Assembly: GCF_003425685.1 (NCBI RefSeq)
Contig: NZ_QJKM01000002.1
Location: 1 to 64,000, forward strand
Direction: 5' to 3'
Length of the DNA: 64,000 nucleotides
Source: Rhizobium terrae
GTDB taxonomy: Bacteria; Pseudomonadota; Alphaproteobacteria; Rhizobiales; Rhizobiaceae
Numbering within the stretch: the first letter of the stretch is position 1; every line of letters starts with the position of its first letter. Shown here piece by piece: positions 7,681-16,572 of the stretch. A program made the position numbers and the translations under genes. The notes beneath the pieces are model-generated. The model ran no database searches. It was given only the letters and a program-made list of their open reading frames with translations, and was not told the origin of the DNA.

Positions 7681-9196
7681 AGTCCTGCTGGCCCATGGCC
7701 TGTTCGCCCATCATGGCGGTTTGCCGGGCCGATTTGAGCCGCGGCGGGAATTCGACTTTTTCCTCCCGGGTTTCATCCCGTCCATTCCCCACCCCCGACC
7801 CGTCGGCCGGGAGCGAGATCGTCACCACCGTCCCCTCGCCCGGACGGCTGGAAATGGCAAAATGGCCGCCATGCAGCGCCACCAGCCCCTTGACCAGCGA
7901 AAGGCCGAGGCCGGTGCCCTCGTAGGAGCGAGTATAGGCATTCTCCACCTGCATGAAAGGCTGACCAATGAATTGCAGCTTTTCAGCGGCAATGCCGATG
8001 CCGGTGTCGCTGACCGAGATCACCAGGTCGTCGCCCGACAGCATGGCGTCGATCGAGACGACACCGCCGGCTTCCGTGAACTTGATGGCGTTGCCGGCGA
8101 GATTGATGAGGATCTGCTGCACGGCGCGGCGGTCGGCGACCACCTCCCCCAAACCGCGCGAGGCGCGGCTCGTCAGCGTTATCCCCTTTTCGCGGGCGGT
8201 GAGGTCGAGCATGGCGCGGCAGGCCTCCATCGCCTCGGCGATCTGGAAGGGCTCGGCCAGAAGTTCGTAACGGCCCGCCTCGATCTTCGACATGTCGAGC
8301 ATGGTGTTGACGACGGAGAGAAGATGGGCGCCCGACTGGCGGATCAGCCCGACATATTCCCGCTGGCGATCGTTTTCGAGCTTGCCGAAATATTCGCCGG
8401 CGAGCACGTCGGAAAAACCCAGAATGGCGTTGAGCGGCGTGCGCAGCTCATGGCTGACAGCGGCGAGGAAGCGCGACTTCGCCTCATGGGCGGAGCGGGC
8501 CTCGGCCAGATGCGCGGCGGCCTCGGAACGCAGTTCCTGCTCCTCGGACAAGTCGCGCGCCTGGGCGAAGACGGAGACGAGTTCGCCTTCAGCATCGCGG
8601 ATCGGGGTCATGTCGAGGCGGATCGGCATGAACTGCCGGCCGGCCGCCGAAAACGGCCGCTCGATGCGGATATCGACGGTGGCGCTCACGGCGCCCTGGC
8701 GCAGGACGTCGAGGGCCTGGACGAGGCCGATCCGGTCCGACACGTGGACGATCTCGGCCAGCGGCTCGCCGGCGCAGGCGCCGAGGCTTGCAGGAAAGGC
8801 GTCGCGATCGCGCCCGCCGGTCTTCACCACCTGACCGAGCGGATCGAGGATGAGCGACAGGCCCGGGCAGGCGTGAAATGCCTGATCCTCCGGCTGCGGC
8901 ATCGCCGCAGGAGCGGCGGCGCGGCGCGGCAGGGCGAAGAAGGCGGCCGTCACGAGCAGGAAGAAGGAGACGACGAGTGCGGCACCGACCGGCAAAGCCA
9001 GCGCCGGCGTGAAGACGGCGGCCAGCGCCGCAGGCACGAGGACGAGCGCTGCGAAGAAGGCGAAGGCAAGGCGGCGGAAGAGCGCGATCTCGCCGGCACG
9101 CGCCATCTCGCCTTCTCCAAGGCGGAACAGCCAGCGGCCGGCGGTCTCGTCGACCACCTGAACCGCCTTACCGGCAATGTGACTCAATACGTGCAC
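7646..9196 (-). CDS. PAS-domain sensor histidine kinase (DivJ/PleC-like)
   Basis: A 516-residue membrane kinase. Two membrane helices lie near residues 41-60 and 67-88, a PAS-like sensor near 103-220, then the phosphoacceptor helix with His249 (SHELRTPLNAILGFSD). The ATPase domain shows the N box (INLAGNAIKFTE), G1 (DTGIGI) and G2 (GTGLGLSL). The short N-terminal membrane hairpin and catalytic core resemble cell-cycle kinases of the DivJ/PleC group in Rhizobiales, which act on DivK. That subfamily placement is an inference. The 3' end overlaps the peptidoglycan-binding gene, and no response regulator is adjacent. Confidence 0.85.
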   Translation of the reverse strand: MHVLSHIAGKAVQVVDETAGRWLFRLGEGEMARAGEIALFRRLAFAFFAALVLVPAALAAVFTPALALPVGAALVVSFFLLVTAAFFALPRRAAAPAAMPQPEDQAFHACPGLSLILDPLGQVVKTGGRDRDAFPASLGACAGEPLAEIVHVSDRIGLVQALDVLRQGAVSATVDIRIERPFSAAGRQFMPIRLDMTPIRDAEGELVSVFAQARDLSEEQELRSEAAAHLAEARSAHEAKSRFLAAVSHELRTPLNAILGFSDVLAGEYFGKLENDRQREYVGLIRQSGAHLLSVVNTMLDMSKIEAGRYELLAEPFQIAEAMEACRAMLDLTAREKGITLTSRASRGLGEVVADRRAVQQILINLAGNAIKFTEAGGVVSIDAMLSGDDLVISVSDTGIGIAAEKLQFIGQPFMQVENAYTRSYEGTGLGLSLVKGLVALHGGHFAISSRPGEGTVVTISLPADGSGVGNGRDETREEKVEFPPRLKSARQTAMMGEQAMGQQDYVDDRAEAKIA

Positions 9197-9657
9197 GCGA
9201 GACCCTGAACAAACTCGTTTACGGGGCCGACAATAGGCCCCCGCGGCTTAAAGAAAGGATAAAAGAACCTCCCGGAGAACCCTCGCAAGACCCCAAAATC
9301 CGGGTTTGAGACATAATCCGGGCGCCATCTCCGCTTGTGGTTAATGGCGCGTAAGCGACGGAATTACTTGAATTTTTCGAAAACCATTAACCAATGTGGC
9401 AGGACGCCCCGCAAGAAACCCAACGCATTCGGGCACGCTGCCGCAATTATGCTTAACATCGACCGCTAAAATTCGATGCAAATGCCCTGAAGCAGTCGTC
9501 CCAAATCGGGATCATTCAAATTTGATGCAAATTTTCCGAAAATCCGAGCGGACGCGTCAAAGCGGCGTTCGCTTCCGCCCGGTACAACCATGTTCAAGAC
9601 CGGCACAGACCCGGCGGCCCGCAGAATGACCGCGGGAAAAAACAGGTGGACAGGACG
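9197..9657. other. Intergenic region upstream of the histidine kinase and DUF5330
   Basis: This holds the promoters of two divergent genes. Two TTAACC motifs in opposite orientation occur around 9340 and 9388 (GGTTAATGG and CCATTAACC), similar to CtrA half-sites. A nearly repeated string, AATTCGATGCAAATG and AATTTGATGCAAATT, occurs at about 9470-9484 and 9518-9532. No gene was found. Confidence 0.45.
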
Positions 9658-10089
9658 ATGTGGTTTCTCATCAAGGGAACATTCTGGTTCGCGGCCGTGC
9701 TGGTGGTGCTCTCCTATTTCGGCGCCAAGCCCGCAGCGCAGAACGACGGCGCCTCGGCGCTGGAAGTCGCGAGCGCCTTTTCCGCGGCGACCGAAGCCTA
9801 TCAATATGTGAGCGCCATCTGCTCGGAAAAGCCGGAAGTCTGTGAAAAGGGCGCCGAAACCTTCTCCGCACTCGGTGTCAGGGCCAAGGACGGCGCCCGT
9901 GTCGCCTTCGAACTGCTCGACAGGCAGTTCGGCGCGAAGGAGGCGGAGACCGCCGTGCGCGCCGACCCGAATCCTACCCCTTTCCCGGCCCCTTTCCCGG
10001 CCAGACAGGCCGAAACCGCCGGCACCGCCGCCTCCGACACGATCTTCACCGGCACTGTGCCGGTGCCGCAGAAGCGGCCCGCCCACTGA
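9658..10089 (+). CDS. DUF5330 family membrane-anchored protein
   Basis: A 143-residue protein with an N-terminal hydrophobic helix (FWFAAVLVVLSYFGA) and a short domain with two cysteines (AICSEKPEVCEKGAETFSALG), followed by a Pro-rich tail. It matches the DUF5330 pattern of Rhizobiales. I chose the ATG at 9658 over an upstream GTG at 9646 because AGGTGG at 9644-9649 sits 8 bases before it. A strong intrinsic terminator follows the gene. It is probably secreted or membrane-bound and its function is unknown. Confidence 0.7.
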   Translation: MWFLIKGTFWFAAVLVVLSYFGAKPAAQNDGASALEVASAFSAATEAYQYVSAICSEKPEVCEKGAETFSALGVRAKDGARVAFELLDRQFGAKEAETAVRADPNPTPFPAPFPARQAETAGTAASDTIFTGTVPVPQKRPAH

Positions 10090-10192
10090 GCCTGCGCTCC
10101 CGCCTGCCCACGGAATTCAAAAGCTTGCGCCAGGCCCGATTGCCTCGGTTCCCGGCGCCGGACTGCCTGCCCTGCCATTCAGCATCTGCTGA

Positions 10193-10228
10193 CGCCGTGA
10201 GGAATGAAGTCCTCACGGCGATTTTTTT
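10193..10228 (+). terminator. Rho-independent terminator after DUF5330
   Basis: CGCCGTGAGG at 10193-10202 pairs with CCTCACGGCG at 10211-10220 around an 8-base loop. The stem is followed by A and seven T residues. It separates the DUF5330 gene from sufE. Confidence 0.9.
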
Positions 10229-10388
10229 GCTTTTATCGCGGCCGCAAGTGCCTATATGGAGCGCAAGGAGATACGCCGCGCGCAGCAATCCCCTGGATGT
10301 GCCGGCCGCGGTTCGTGTCCAAACTTTCTCGCATGTCGCCATCGCAAAGCCCGGAACACGTTTGCGCGGCATGCTCCATGGAGCGCCT

Positions 10389-10811
10389 ATGGCCAACCTC
10401 GACCAGATCATCGACGATTTCGCCTTCCTCGACGAATGGGAGGATCGCTACCGTTATGTGATCGAGCTCGGCAAGGCGCTGCCCGACCTGCCAGACGACA
10501 AGAAGACCGCCGAAAACAAGGTGCAGGGCTGTGCAAGCCAGGTCTGGCTGGTCAGCCACATCGAGGACGGCGGCGCCGATCCGGTGATGACCTTCGAAGG
10601 TGATTCGGACGCGCATATCGTGCGCGGTCTCGTCGCCATCGTCCTCGCCACCTATTCCGGCAAACGCGCCTCGGAAATCGCCGCCACCGACGCGATCGAG
10701 ATCTTCGACCGCATCGGGCTCGTCGAGCACCTTTCCTCGCAGCGCGCCAACGGGCTGCGCTCGATGGTGAAGCGTATCCGGGCGGAAGCAAGCCTGCGGG
10801 TGGCTGCGTAA
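10389..10811 (+). CDS. sufE: SufE family sulfur-acceptor protein
   Basis: A 140-residue protein matching SufE: DFAFLDEWEDRYRYVIELGKALP at the N-terminus and the conserved cysteine in NKVQGCASQVWL (Cys50). SufE takes persulfide sulfur from the cysteine desulfurase SufS on that cysteine and stimulates Fe-S cluster assembly in the cytoplasm. The suf operon itself is not in the window, so this is a solitary copy, as is usual in rhizobia. The start at ATG 10389 gives the standard length; a longer open frame upstream contains the DUF5330 terminator and is not coding. Confidence 0.9.
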   Translation: MANLDQIIDDFAFLDEWEDRYRYVIELGKALPDLPDDKKTAENKVQGCASQVWLVSHIEDGGADPVMTFEGDSDAHIVRGLVAIVLATYSGKRASEIAATDAIEIFDRIGLVEHLSSQRANGLRSMVKRIRAEASLRVAA

Positions 10812-10830
10812 AAATCCAGGTTCGCGACTA

Positions 10831-10881
10831 CGCCCCTCATCCGCCCTGCCGGGCACCTTCTCCCCGCGGGCGGGGAGAAGG
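10831..10881. repeat. Rhizobial intergenic hairpin repeat
   Basis: Sequence of the form CCTCATCCGCCCTGCCGGGCACC followed by a perfect 10-bp stem, CTTCTCCCCG at 10857-10866 and CGGGGAGAAG at 10871-10880. Relatives of this unit recur at 16340-16539, 20440-20465, about 58208-58250 and about 61575-61625. It lies between convergent genes, where it may also end transcription. Confidence 0.65.
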
Positions 10882-11021
10882 AAACATGCCGCGCCCGGTT
10901 TCCTCCCCGGCGGACGTTGCGTTAGGCACGTCCCCTCGCCCATCCACGGGGCCGGAGGACGGGTTGAGACAAACGGCCCAACCCCGGCAAAGGGTCACGG
11001 CAAGGCCATTCAGGCAACGGA

Positions 11022-11855
11022 TCACAATACCGGCCGATAATCCTCGGCGCCCCAATGATGGCTGCGGCGTCCTCTTGCCGGTGGCGGCGCATAATGCCGT
11101 GCCAGTGCCATCAGCGCCGTGCGCAGCATGAGCTTGGCCGAACGCGCCGGCCATTGCCGTTCGCGCTCCACCGTCTCCAGACCCTTCGAAAAGCAGCAGA
11201 CGTCCACTGCCACGCCGGCAAGTTCCGGCCCCATGGCCTCGACGGCATTCGAAAAGCGTCTGCGGGCGGCCATGGCGCTGTCGGCGATCTCCGCCTGACC
11301 GCCGGCGTGACCCCAGCCCTGCCCCCTGGCGCGACTTGCGAGGCGAGGCTCCCAGGAGGCGGTGACGCGCGGCTGCAACTGGCCGCGGGTGAAATCGGCG
11401 GCAAGCCGCTCGCCCGCCTCCAGCGCTTCGAGCGGCAGGAAAGCCTTGCCGTCCCGGTCCTTCATGCGGGCAACGGCGCCGAGCGGCGATTCGGCGAGAT
11501 TGCGGCGCACCGGCCGGCGTTCGCCTTCCACCTCGGCCGTCGTGACGACGATTTCTCCATGCTGCTCGGCGAACCCCTCCTCGCCCTCCACCAGAGCCCG
11601 GCGCAGGAAGGCGGAGGCCTCGGCGCTCGCCGTGACCCGGCCGTCGGCGAGACGCACCAGCCCAAGCGCCTGCGCCTCGGCGATGACGGCTTCCGGATAG
11701 GTGCGCTCCCCGGCACCGACCGCGAGACCGGTGAGGCGGATCGCATCGCCCCCCACGCGCGTCGCCGAACATTCGCCCCGCGCCAGCTGGCGGATCAGCC
11801 GCAGGAGGTGCCTTCTCGGCGCCTGAGGTTTCCTGTCATTCATGCCGCTATTCAT
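11022..11855 (-). CDS. DUF6456 domain protein
   Basis: A 277-residue protein. An N-terminal helical part (RRHLLRLIRQLARGECSATR) leads into a winged-helix-like section. The C-terminal half matches DUF6456: ESPLGAVARMKDRDGKAFL, then a FSNAVEAMGPELAGVAVDVCCF stretch, then RSAKLMLRTALMALARHY. The family is found in alphaproteobacteria and is thought to bind DNA, but has no proven role. The start overlaps the end of the DnaA-C-like gene by 8 bases, so the two form a coupled pair. The last 30 residues are variable and basic. Confidence 0.8.
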   Translation of the reverse strand: MNSGMNDRKPQAPRRHLLRLIRQLARGECSATRVGGDAIRLTGLAVGAGERTYPEAVIAEAQALGLVRLADGRVTASAEASAFLRRALVEGEEGFAEQHGEIVVTTAEVEGERRPVRRNLAESPLGAVARMKDRDGKAFLPLEALEAGERLAADFTRGQLQPRVTASWEPRLASRARGQGWGHAGGQAEIADSAMAARRRFSNAVEAMGPELAGVAVDVCCFSKGLETVERERQWPARSAKLMLRTALMALARHYAPPPARGRRSHHWGAEDYRPVL

Positions 11856-12270
11856 GAGCCGAGACCTCCGACAGGCCGAAGACGGCGATGACGATGCGCT
11901 CCACCGCGGAAACGAAATCGTCGAAGGTCACGTCGTCGCGGCGATCCTCGACGACGTGGCAGGTATGGCCGACCGTGGTGCGGTCGCGGCCGAGCGCGTC
12001 GCCGATATCGCTCATCGATATCTGCAGCGATACGTGGCAGACATACATGGCGATCTGCCGCACATGACAGGCCAGCCGCCGGCGGTCGCGCCGCAGCATC
12101 ACCCGGTCATCGAAAAGCAGGACGAGTTCGTACACCATCTGGCGAACGATGCGGCAGGCCATCCTGAGCGGCAGGCCGGCGGGAAGCCGGCCGGGGCGGG
12201 ATTCCTCGTATAGGACCGGCAGTTGGAGCAGCGGCAGAGCGAAGGGCTCGAAATGACGTTGGAACGGCAT
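11848..12270 (-). CDS. Helix-turn-helix protein related to DnaA domain IV
   Basis: A 140-residue protein whose C-terminal half carries the DnaA domain IV signature: ACHVRQIAMYVCHVSLQ, then SMSDIGDALGRDRTTVGHTC. In DnaA this domain recognises origin boxes. There is no AAA+ ATPase part here, so the protein may compete for DnaA-type sites or serve as an ordinary DNA-binding partner. It is the upstream member of an overlapping pair with DUF6456. Conservation of the GRDRTTVGHTC segment makes the domain call strong. Confidence 0.8.
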   Translation of the reverse strand: MPFQRHFEPFALPLLQLPVLYEESRPGRLPAGLPLRMACRIVRQMVYELVLLFDDRVMLRRDRRRLACHVRQIAMYVCHVSLQISMSDIGDALGRDRTTVGHTCHVVEDRRDDVTFDDFVSAVERIVIAVFGLSEVSAHE

Positions 12271-12628
12271 GACAACTCCTCAATAGATAGGAATTAATTC
12301 ACATACCATAGAGCATGAAGGGCGACGCAAGAAGCCCGCTGTCATCAATTTTTCGCTGAAAATGTTGGAGAATTTGACAAGTTACGGAAAAATCAAAGGA
12401 TTTTTTTCCTATATCATCTCCACTGTGGAAAAGAGAAAACCGGGCACCAGGCCCGGTTCTTGTCCACATTCACATTCTTTCAGTGCAAAAGACCAGCGTT
12501 TCAGAGCAAAAGACCAAGCTCCCGCCGCTTTCGCGATCGGTTCATTCTGATCGTCCTGGCCCGTCTCGCGAGTCTGTGCTTGCAAACCGGCACTGATCTG
12601 CGCGCGGCGCGTCTTGCCGCAACCGGCT
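12271..12628. other. Gap downstream of mucR with terminator and short tandem repeat
   Basis: No gene was found. An 18-base unit, TTTCAGxGCAAAAGACCA, occurs at 12478-12495 and 12499-12516 with one difference. An AT-rich stretch at 12285-12420 probably contains the promoter of the DnaA-C-like gene, which reads leftward. Confidence 0.5.
12431..12460 (-). terminator. Intrinsic terminator of mucR
   Basis: AACCGGGC at 12438-12445 pairs with GCCCGGTT at 12451-12458 around a 5-base loop. Read on the minus strand the stem is followed by TTCTCTT. It lies about 170 bases after the mucR stop. Confidence 0.65.
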
Positions 12629-13060
12629 TTACGCCTTGCCGCGCTTGCGACGCTGTCCGAGACCCATTTCCTTGGCGAGCCGCGAACGGGCTTCCGCATA
12701 GGCGGGGGCCACCATCGGATAGTCGGCCGGCAGGCCCCACTTCTCGCGATATTCTTCCGGCGTCATGTTGTAATGGGTCATCAGGTGCCGCTTCAGCGAC
12801 TTGAACTTCTGGCCGTCCTCCAGGCAGATCAGATAGTCGTCTTCGATCGACTTCTTGATCGGAACCGGCGGCTTCGGCTTTTCGATCGTCGTAACGACCG
12901 GGGCCGGCGACGATGTATTGCTCAGCGCCGAATGCACGTCCGCGATCAGATTGGAAAGATCGCCGACGGGAACCACGTGGTTGCTCACATAGGCTGCCAC
13001 GATATCTGCGGTCAGTTCCACCAGCAGATCCTGGCCTTTGCCCAATGCGATTTCTGTCAT
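12629..13060 (-). CDS. mucR: MucR/Ros family zinc-finger transcriptional regulator
   Basis: A 143-residue protein, the exact usual size for MucR. It has the N-terminal oligomerisation region ([20 protein letters not shown]) and a prokaryotic zinc finger with Cys in [18 protein letters not shown] and two histidines in [14 protein letters not shown]. In rhizobia MucR/RosR controls exopolysaccharide, motility and symbiosis genes and represses its own gene by binding AT-rich DNA. The start at 13060 has GGAGACAGGAA just upstream; a longer frame to 13189 has no family similarity. The 430-base AT-rich leader fits autoregulation. Confidence 0.93.
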   Translation of the reverse strand: MTEIALGKGQDLLVELTADIVAAYVSNHVVPVGDLSNLIADVHSALSNTSSPAPVVTTIEKPKPPVPIKKSIEDDYLICLEDGQKFKSLKRHLMTHYNMTPEEYREKWGLPADYPMVAPAYAEARSRLAKEMGLGQRRKRGKA

Positions 13061-13491
13061 TTCCTGTCTCCTGTTCGACTGCATGGCGAGCCCGCGACCT
13101 CCGCGGCACCCGTCCATTTGTAGAGTCTGCCGGATAAAACCCTCGAAACCCGTGCCGTCCTTGGACCGAAGCCTACCCCTAAGCTTCACACGGGAGAAAA
13201 GCAGTTTTTACCGGATGCCGGCTCGATCGAACCTTCTCCCGGGAATCATGCATCGTTCTTCTGCTGAAAAACATGCCGATTTATTGAATTGGCGGGAGAA
13301 CACTTAATCTAGAACAACATCTGCACTCTACTTGCAATGAAGTACCACCGCTTCGCTGAATGTCCAAGTGCGAATTTTGATAATCATCAACCTTTCTGGC
13401 GGCTATAGGAAAGCCATCTCAGCGTTACTGATGAATAAAAGAAAATTTCCTCAATTGTGACAAGCTTATAACTCGTTTTTGAAGGCTATAT
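13061..13491. other. AT-rich mucR upstream region
   Basis: A long leader between mucR and mnhG without a supported gene. The part from 13290 to 13490 is clearly AT-rich relative to its surroundings and contains T-rich runs of the kind MucR/Ros proteins bind. It also receives the 3' end of the antiporter operon. Confidence 0.5.
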
Positions 13492-13830
13492 TCAGCTTTC
13501 GTAATCCTTCAACTCGTCCCGCGTGGAATGGCTGGAAAGCCGGTAACCCACCTTGTGGGCCGCCATGGCGAGGAGGTGTGCCGATATCGGCGCCGTCAGA
13601 ACGAAGAAAAAGAAGCCGGCGATCGCCCGCGCGAAGATCGAAAGATCGCCGGCATGCAGGCCGACGGCGAGCAGCAGCAGGCCCGATCCGACGGTGCCGG
13701 CCTTGGATGCCGCATGCATGCGCGTATAGATGTCCGGGAGCCGGTTGAGGCCGATCGCGGCCACGAGCGCGAAGCCGGCGCCGGCAAGGATCAGGCATGC
13801 GGTGAGGACGGCGACGAGAATGTCCATCAT
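13492..13830 (-). CDS. mnhG: Mrp-type cation/proton antiporter subunit G
   Basis: A 112-residue protein with three membrane helices. It carries the subunit G signature: [27 protein letters not shown], then [17 protein letters not shown]. It is the last gene of a seven-gene minus-strand operon and overlaps the subunit F stop by 4 bases. Mrp (also Mnh or Pha) antiporters exchange Na+ or K+ for protons across the inner membrane and need all subunits for activity. Which cation this one carries cannot be read from subunit G. Confidence 0.92.
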   Translation of the reverse strand: MMDILVAVLTACLILAGAGFALVAAIGLNRLPDIYTRMHAASKAGTVGSGLLLLAVGLHAGDLSIFARAIAGFFFFVLTAPISAHLLAMAAHKVGYRLSSHSTRDELKDYES

Positions 13831-14234
13831 TTTCCCGCCTTTCGCCGCACGGCCGGCCTGCTGCCGGCCGACCGCCTGCCCGCCTGCTTGCGGCGGGGAC
13901 CGGGCGGCGGGGTCAGAAGCGCCCTGGCGATATCCGGCTTCGGGGCCTTGCCGCCATCGCCGTCCGACAGGATGAAGCGGGCAAAGGCGACGGTCGCCAG
14001 GAAACCGACGAGGCCGAGCGAAATGGCGATATCGATATAAAGCGTGAAGCCGGTGCGAATCGCGATGAGCGCGATGAACCCGATGACGATGCCGGTGAGC
14101 ATGTCGAGCGCCACGACCCGGTCGGCGAGCGTCGGCCCCTTGATGACCCGCCAGACGGTCATCAGGAAGGCGATGCCGAGGATGACGAAGGCCAGCCAGA
14201 TCGCCGAGGAGAGAATCACGTCAGCCGCCGTCAT
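13827..14234 (-). CDS. mnhF: Mrp-type antiporter subunit F
   Basis: A 135-residue membrane protein with the subunit F pattern: [20 protein letters not shown], then [27 protein letters not shown]. Three helices occupy the first 95 residues. The C-terminal 40 residues are an unusual Pro/Arg/Lys-rich extension not expected in typical F subunits of about 90-95 residues. Four-base overlaps join it to E and G, so it is translated as part of the operon. Confidence 0.92.
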   Translation of the reverse strand: MTAADVILSSAIWLAFVILGIAFLMTVWRVIKGPTLADRVVALDMLTGIVIGFIALIAIRTGFTLYIDIAISLGLVGFLATVAFARFILSDGDGGKAPKPDIARALLTPPPGPRRKQAGRRSAGSRPAVRRKAGK

Positions 14235-14704
14235 CGAAACGCCTCCATGATCTTGCGTTCGAAACCCTGGGCGATGTCGCGTCTGGTGGCCTCGATGTCC
14301 GAGCAGTCGATCGCATGCACGAACAGCATCCTGCGGTCCTCCGAAACGTCGACGGAAAGCGTTCCCGGCGTCAGCGTGATCAGGTTGGCGAGAAGCGTGA
14401 TCTCGAAATCCCGGTCGACGGTCAGCGGAAAGGCGAAGATGCCCGGCTTCAAGTCCATGCGCGGGCTGGTGACCAGCACCGCCACCTTCCAGGCCGACAG
14501 CGCCAGTTCCCTGAAGAACAGGATGAGCAGCGACAGGATGCGGCCGAGCCGCCGCCAGTATCCTCGGGCGTTCATCTCACCGCGGACGATCCACAGCGAC
14601 AGCGTCGAGAGCGCGAAGCCGAAGATCAGGTTGTGCGGCGTGGCGCTGCCGGTGACGGCGACCCAGATGACGGCGAAGACAAGCGACAGGATGAAGGTGA
14701 TCAT
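14231..14704 (-). CDS. mnhE: Mrp-type antiporter subunit E
   Basis: A 157-residue protein with two or three N-terminal helices and a soluble C-terminal part. It matches subunit E by [19 protein letters not shown] and by [20 protein letters not shown]. The ATG at 14704 overlaps the subunit D stop by 4 bases. The same frame stays open for over 900 codons upstream, antisense or out of frame to D and C, but only this segment shows protein similarity. Confidence 0.92.
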   Translation of the reverse strand: MITFILSLVFAVIWVAVTGSATPHNLIFGFALSTLSLWIVRGEMNARGYWRRLGRILSLLILFFRELALSAWKVAVLVTSPRMDLKPGIFAFPLTVDRDFEITLLANLITLTPGTLSVDVSEDRRMLFVHAIDCSDIEATRRDIAQGFERKIMEAFR

Positions 14705-16290
14705 GGCACGCCTCCCTTTTGCGCCGAGGTCGGAAAGACCGACTGCACGTAGGCGGCCGGATCGGCAAGCCCCGTCGCGGCGCGCTGGGTAAGATCGAGG
14801 AGCGGTTCGGGCATGAGGCCGAAGAAAACCACGAGCGCCGTCAGAAGGCCGAGCGGAAGAGACATCCGCCAGCCGCCGGCCGCGGCACTCCCGTCGGCGC
14901 CGGCACCGGTCAGGCCGGGCTGCGGCCGCCAATAGGCCAGCAGGAAGACGCGGGCGAGCGAGACGGTGACGAGGAAGGCGGAAACGAGGATCGCCGCACC
15001 GAGCCACCAGGCGCCGATATCGAGCGAGGCCTTGAGCAGCGCCACCTTGGGCCAGAGGCCGGACAGCGGCGGGAGGCCGGCGGCGGCGAGAAACAGCAGG
15101 AAGGATGCGGCCGAAAACCACGGCGCCCGGCGATAGATCCCGCCGAGCGCGGCGAGCGACCAGGAACCGCCGCCAAGCCGCGCCGCTTCGCCGGCGACGA
15201 AATAGAGCGCCGTCATCGTCGCCATGGAATGCAGCGCATAGAGGATCGCGCCGCTGACGGCGGCCGGCGTGCCGATCGCGACGCCGGCGAGCATGTTGCC
15301 GATGCCGGCGATCACCAGGTAGCCGACGAGACGGCGGATATCGTCCTGCGCCAGGGCGCCGAGCGCGCCCGCCATCATGGTGAGCGCCGCGGAAACCGCG
15401 ATCACCAGGCTCAGCGCCTCGCGCTCGACCGGAAAGAGCATGATCGCGACGCGGATGAGCGCATAGATGCCGACCTTGGTCAGCAGGCCGCCGAACAGCG
15501 CCGAAACGACGATGCGCGGCGTGTGGTAGGAGGCGGGCAGCCAGAAATTCACCGGGAAGGCGGCGGCCTTCATGGCGAAAGCGAGGACGAACAGCGCCGT
15601 CAGCGTCACGAGCGGCGCGGTGTCGCGCAGGCCCACCGCCTTTCGGGCGATATCGGCCATGTTGAGCGTGCCGAACACGGCATAGAGATAACCGATCGCG
15701 ATCAGGAAGAGCGTCGTGCCGACAAGGTTGAGGATCGCATATTTCAGCGCGCCGTCGATCTGTTCCGGCTCGGAGCCGAGGATGATCAGCCCGAAGGAGG
15801 AGATCAGCAGCACCTCGAACCAGACGTAGAGGTTGAAGATGTCCCCCGTCAGGAAGGCGCCGGAGACCCCGGCCATCAGCAGCATGAGAAAGGGAAAGAA
15901 GCCGTAGCGGCGACCGCCGGCATCGATGTCGGCGAGCGCGAAGATGCCGGCCGCAAGCGCCGCGACGGCTGCGGCAAGCGCCATCGCCGCGCCGAGAAGA
16001 TCGGCGGTGAAGGCAATGCCGAACGGCGGCAGCCAGCGGCCCATGACCATGGTCACCGGACCGTGCACCGAGACGCGCCACAGAAGGCCCAGATCGAGGA
16101 GGACGAGAAGGACGAGGCCGGAGATGGCGATCGGCCCGTGCCAGCGGACGGACTTGCGGATCATCATCAGAGCCGCGCCGAGAGCGATCATCAGGGCGAC
16201 GGGAAGCACGACCAGCCAGTCTGCCAGCGGCGGCGGCGTGAGGACGAGGGCGGCGGAGAGGTCTGCGGGGGTGGAGGACGGGGCGGCCAT
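14701..16290 (-). CDS. mnhD: Mrp-type antiporter subunit D
   Basis: A 529-residue polytopic protein of the NADH-quinone oxidoreductase subunit family (proton-pumping type). Diagnostic parts are GDIFNLYVWFEVLLISSFGLI, the lysine-containing AMKAAAFPVNFWLPASYHTPR, and HSMATMTALYFVAGEAARL. About 14 helices are expected. The start is ATG 16290. A frame extension upstream runs through an inserted repeat element and is not coding. It is separated from subunit C by 282 bases, an unusual gap inside this operon. Confidence 0.93.
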   Translation of the reverse strand: MAAPSSTPADLSAALVLTPPPLADWLVVLPVALMIALGAALMMIRKSVRWHGPIAISGLVLLVLLDLGLLWRVSVHGPVTMVMGRWLPPFGIAFTADLLGAAMALAAAVAALAAGIFALADIDAGGRRYGFFPFLMLLMAGVSGAFLTGDIFNLYVWFEVLLISSFGLIILGSEPEQIDGALKYAILNLVGTTLFLIAIGYLYAVFGTLNMADIARKAVGLRDTAPLVTLTALFVLAFAMKAAAFPVNFWLPASYHTPRIVVSALFGGLLTKVGIYALIRVAIMLFPVEREALSLVIAVSAALTMMAGALGALAQDDIRRLVGYLVIAGIGNMLAGVAIGTPAAVSGAILYALHSMATMTALYFVAGEAARLGGGSWSLAALGGIYRRAPWFSAASFLLFLAAAGLPPLSGLWPKVALLKASLDIGAWWLGAAILVSAFLVTVSLARVFLLAYWRPQPGLTGAGADGSAAAGGWRMSLPLGLLTALVVFFGLMPEPLLDLTQRAATGLADPAAYVQSVFPTSAQKGGVP

Positions 16291-16339
16291 CAGAGAAGGC
16301 CTCCTGACCGCAACGCAGCCGCCTGGGCCGAGATAACCT

Positions 16340-16539
16340 CCTCTGCCCTGCCGGGCGTCTCCCCCACAAGCGGGGAGATCGGCAGGAAGCATGCTCCTCG
16401 CCTCTCGGCAAGCGACATGTCCCGGCTCTTGCGGCGGCGCACGAGCCGGTCTTCGTCCAACTTTCCGCGTCGATCCGGGCAGCGCGCCTGCCCCATCCGC
16501 TCTCCCCCCTTGGGCGCGAGATGCCCGGCAGGGCAGAGG
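16340..16539. repeat. Inverted-repeat intergenic element (RIME-like) within the antiporter operon
   Basis: CCTCTGCCCTGCCGGGCGTCT at 16340-16360 is matched in reverse complement at 16519-16539 with a single mismatch (20 of 21). Between them lie hairpin-forming stretches such as CTCCCCCACAAGCGGGGAG. The core GCCCTGCCGGGC is shared with the repeat at 10831. This fits the mosaic palindromic elements known from rhizobial genomes and fills the gap between subunits D and C. Confidence 0.75.
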
Positions 16540-16572
16540 GGGGTGCTCTTTCTGAAACCCAAGACCATTCCC

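Noticed and set aside
13214-13307. Short frame in the mucR leader
   Set aside because: About 30 codons with no support; the region fits regulatory DNA better.
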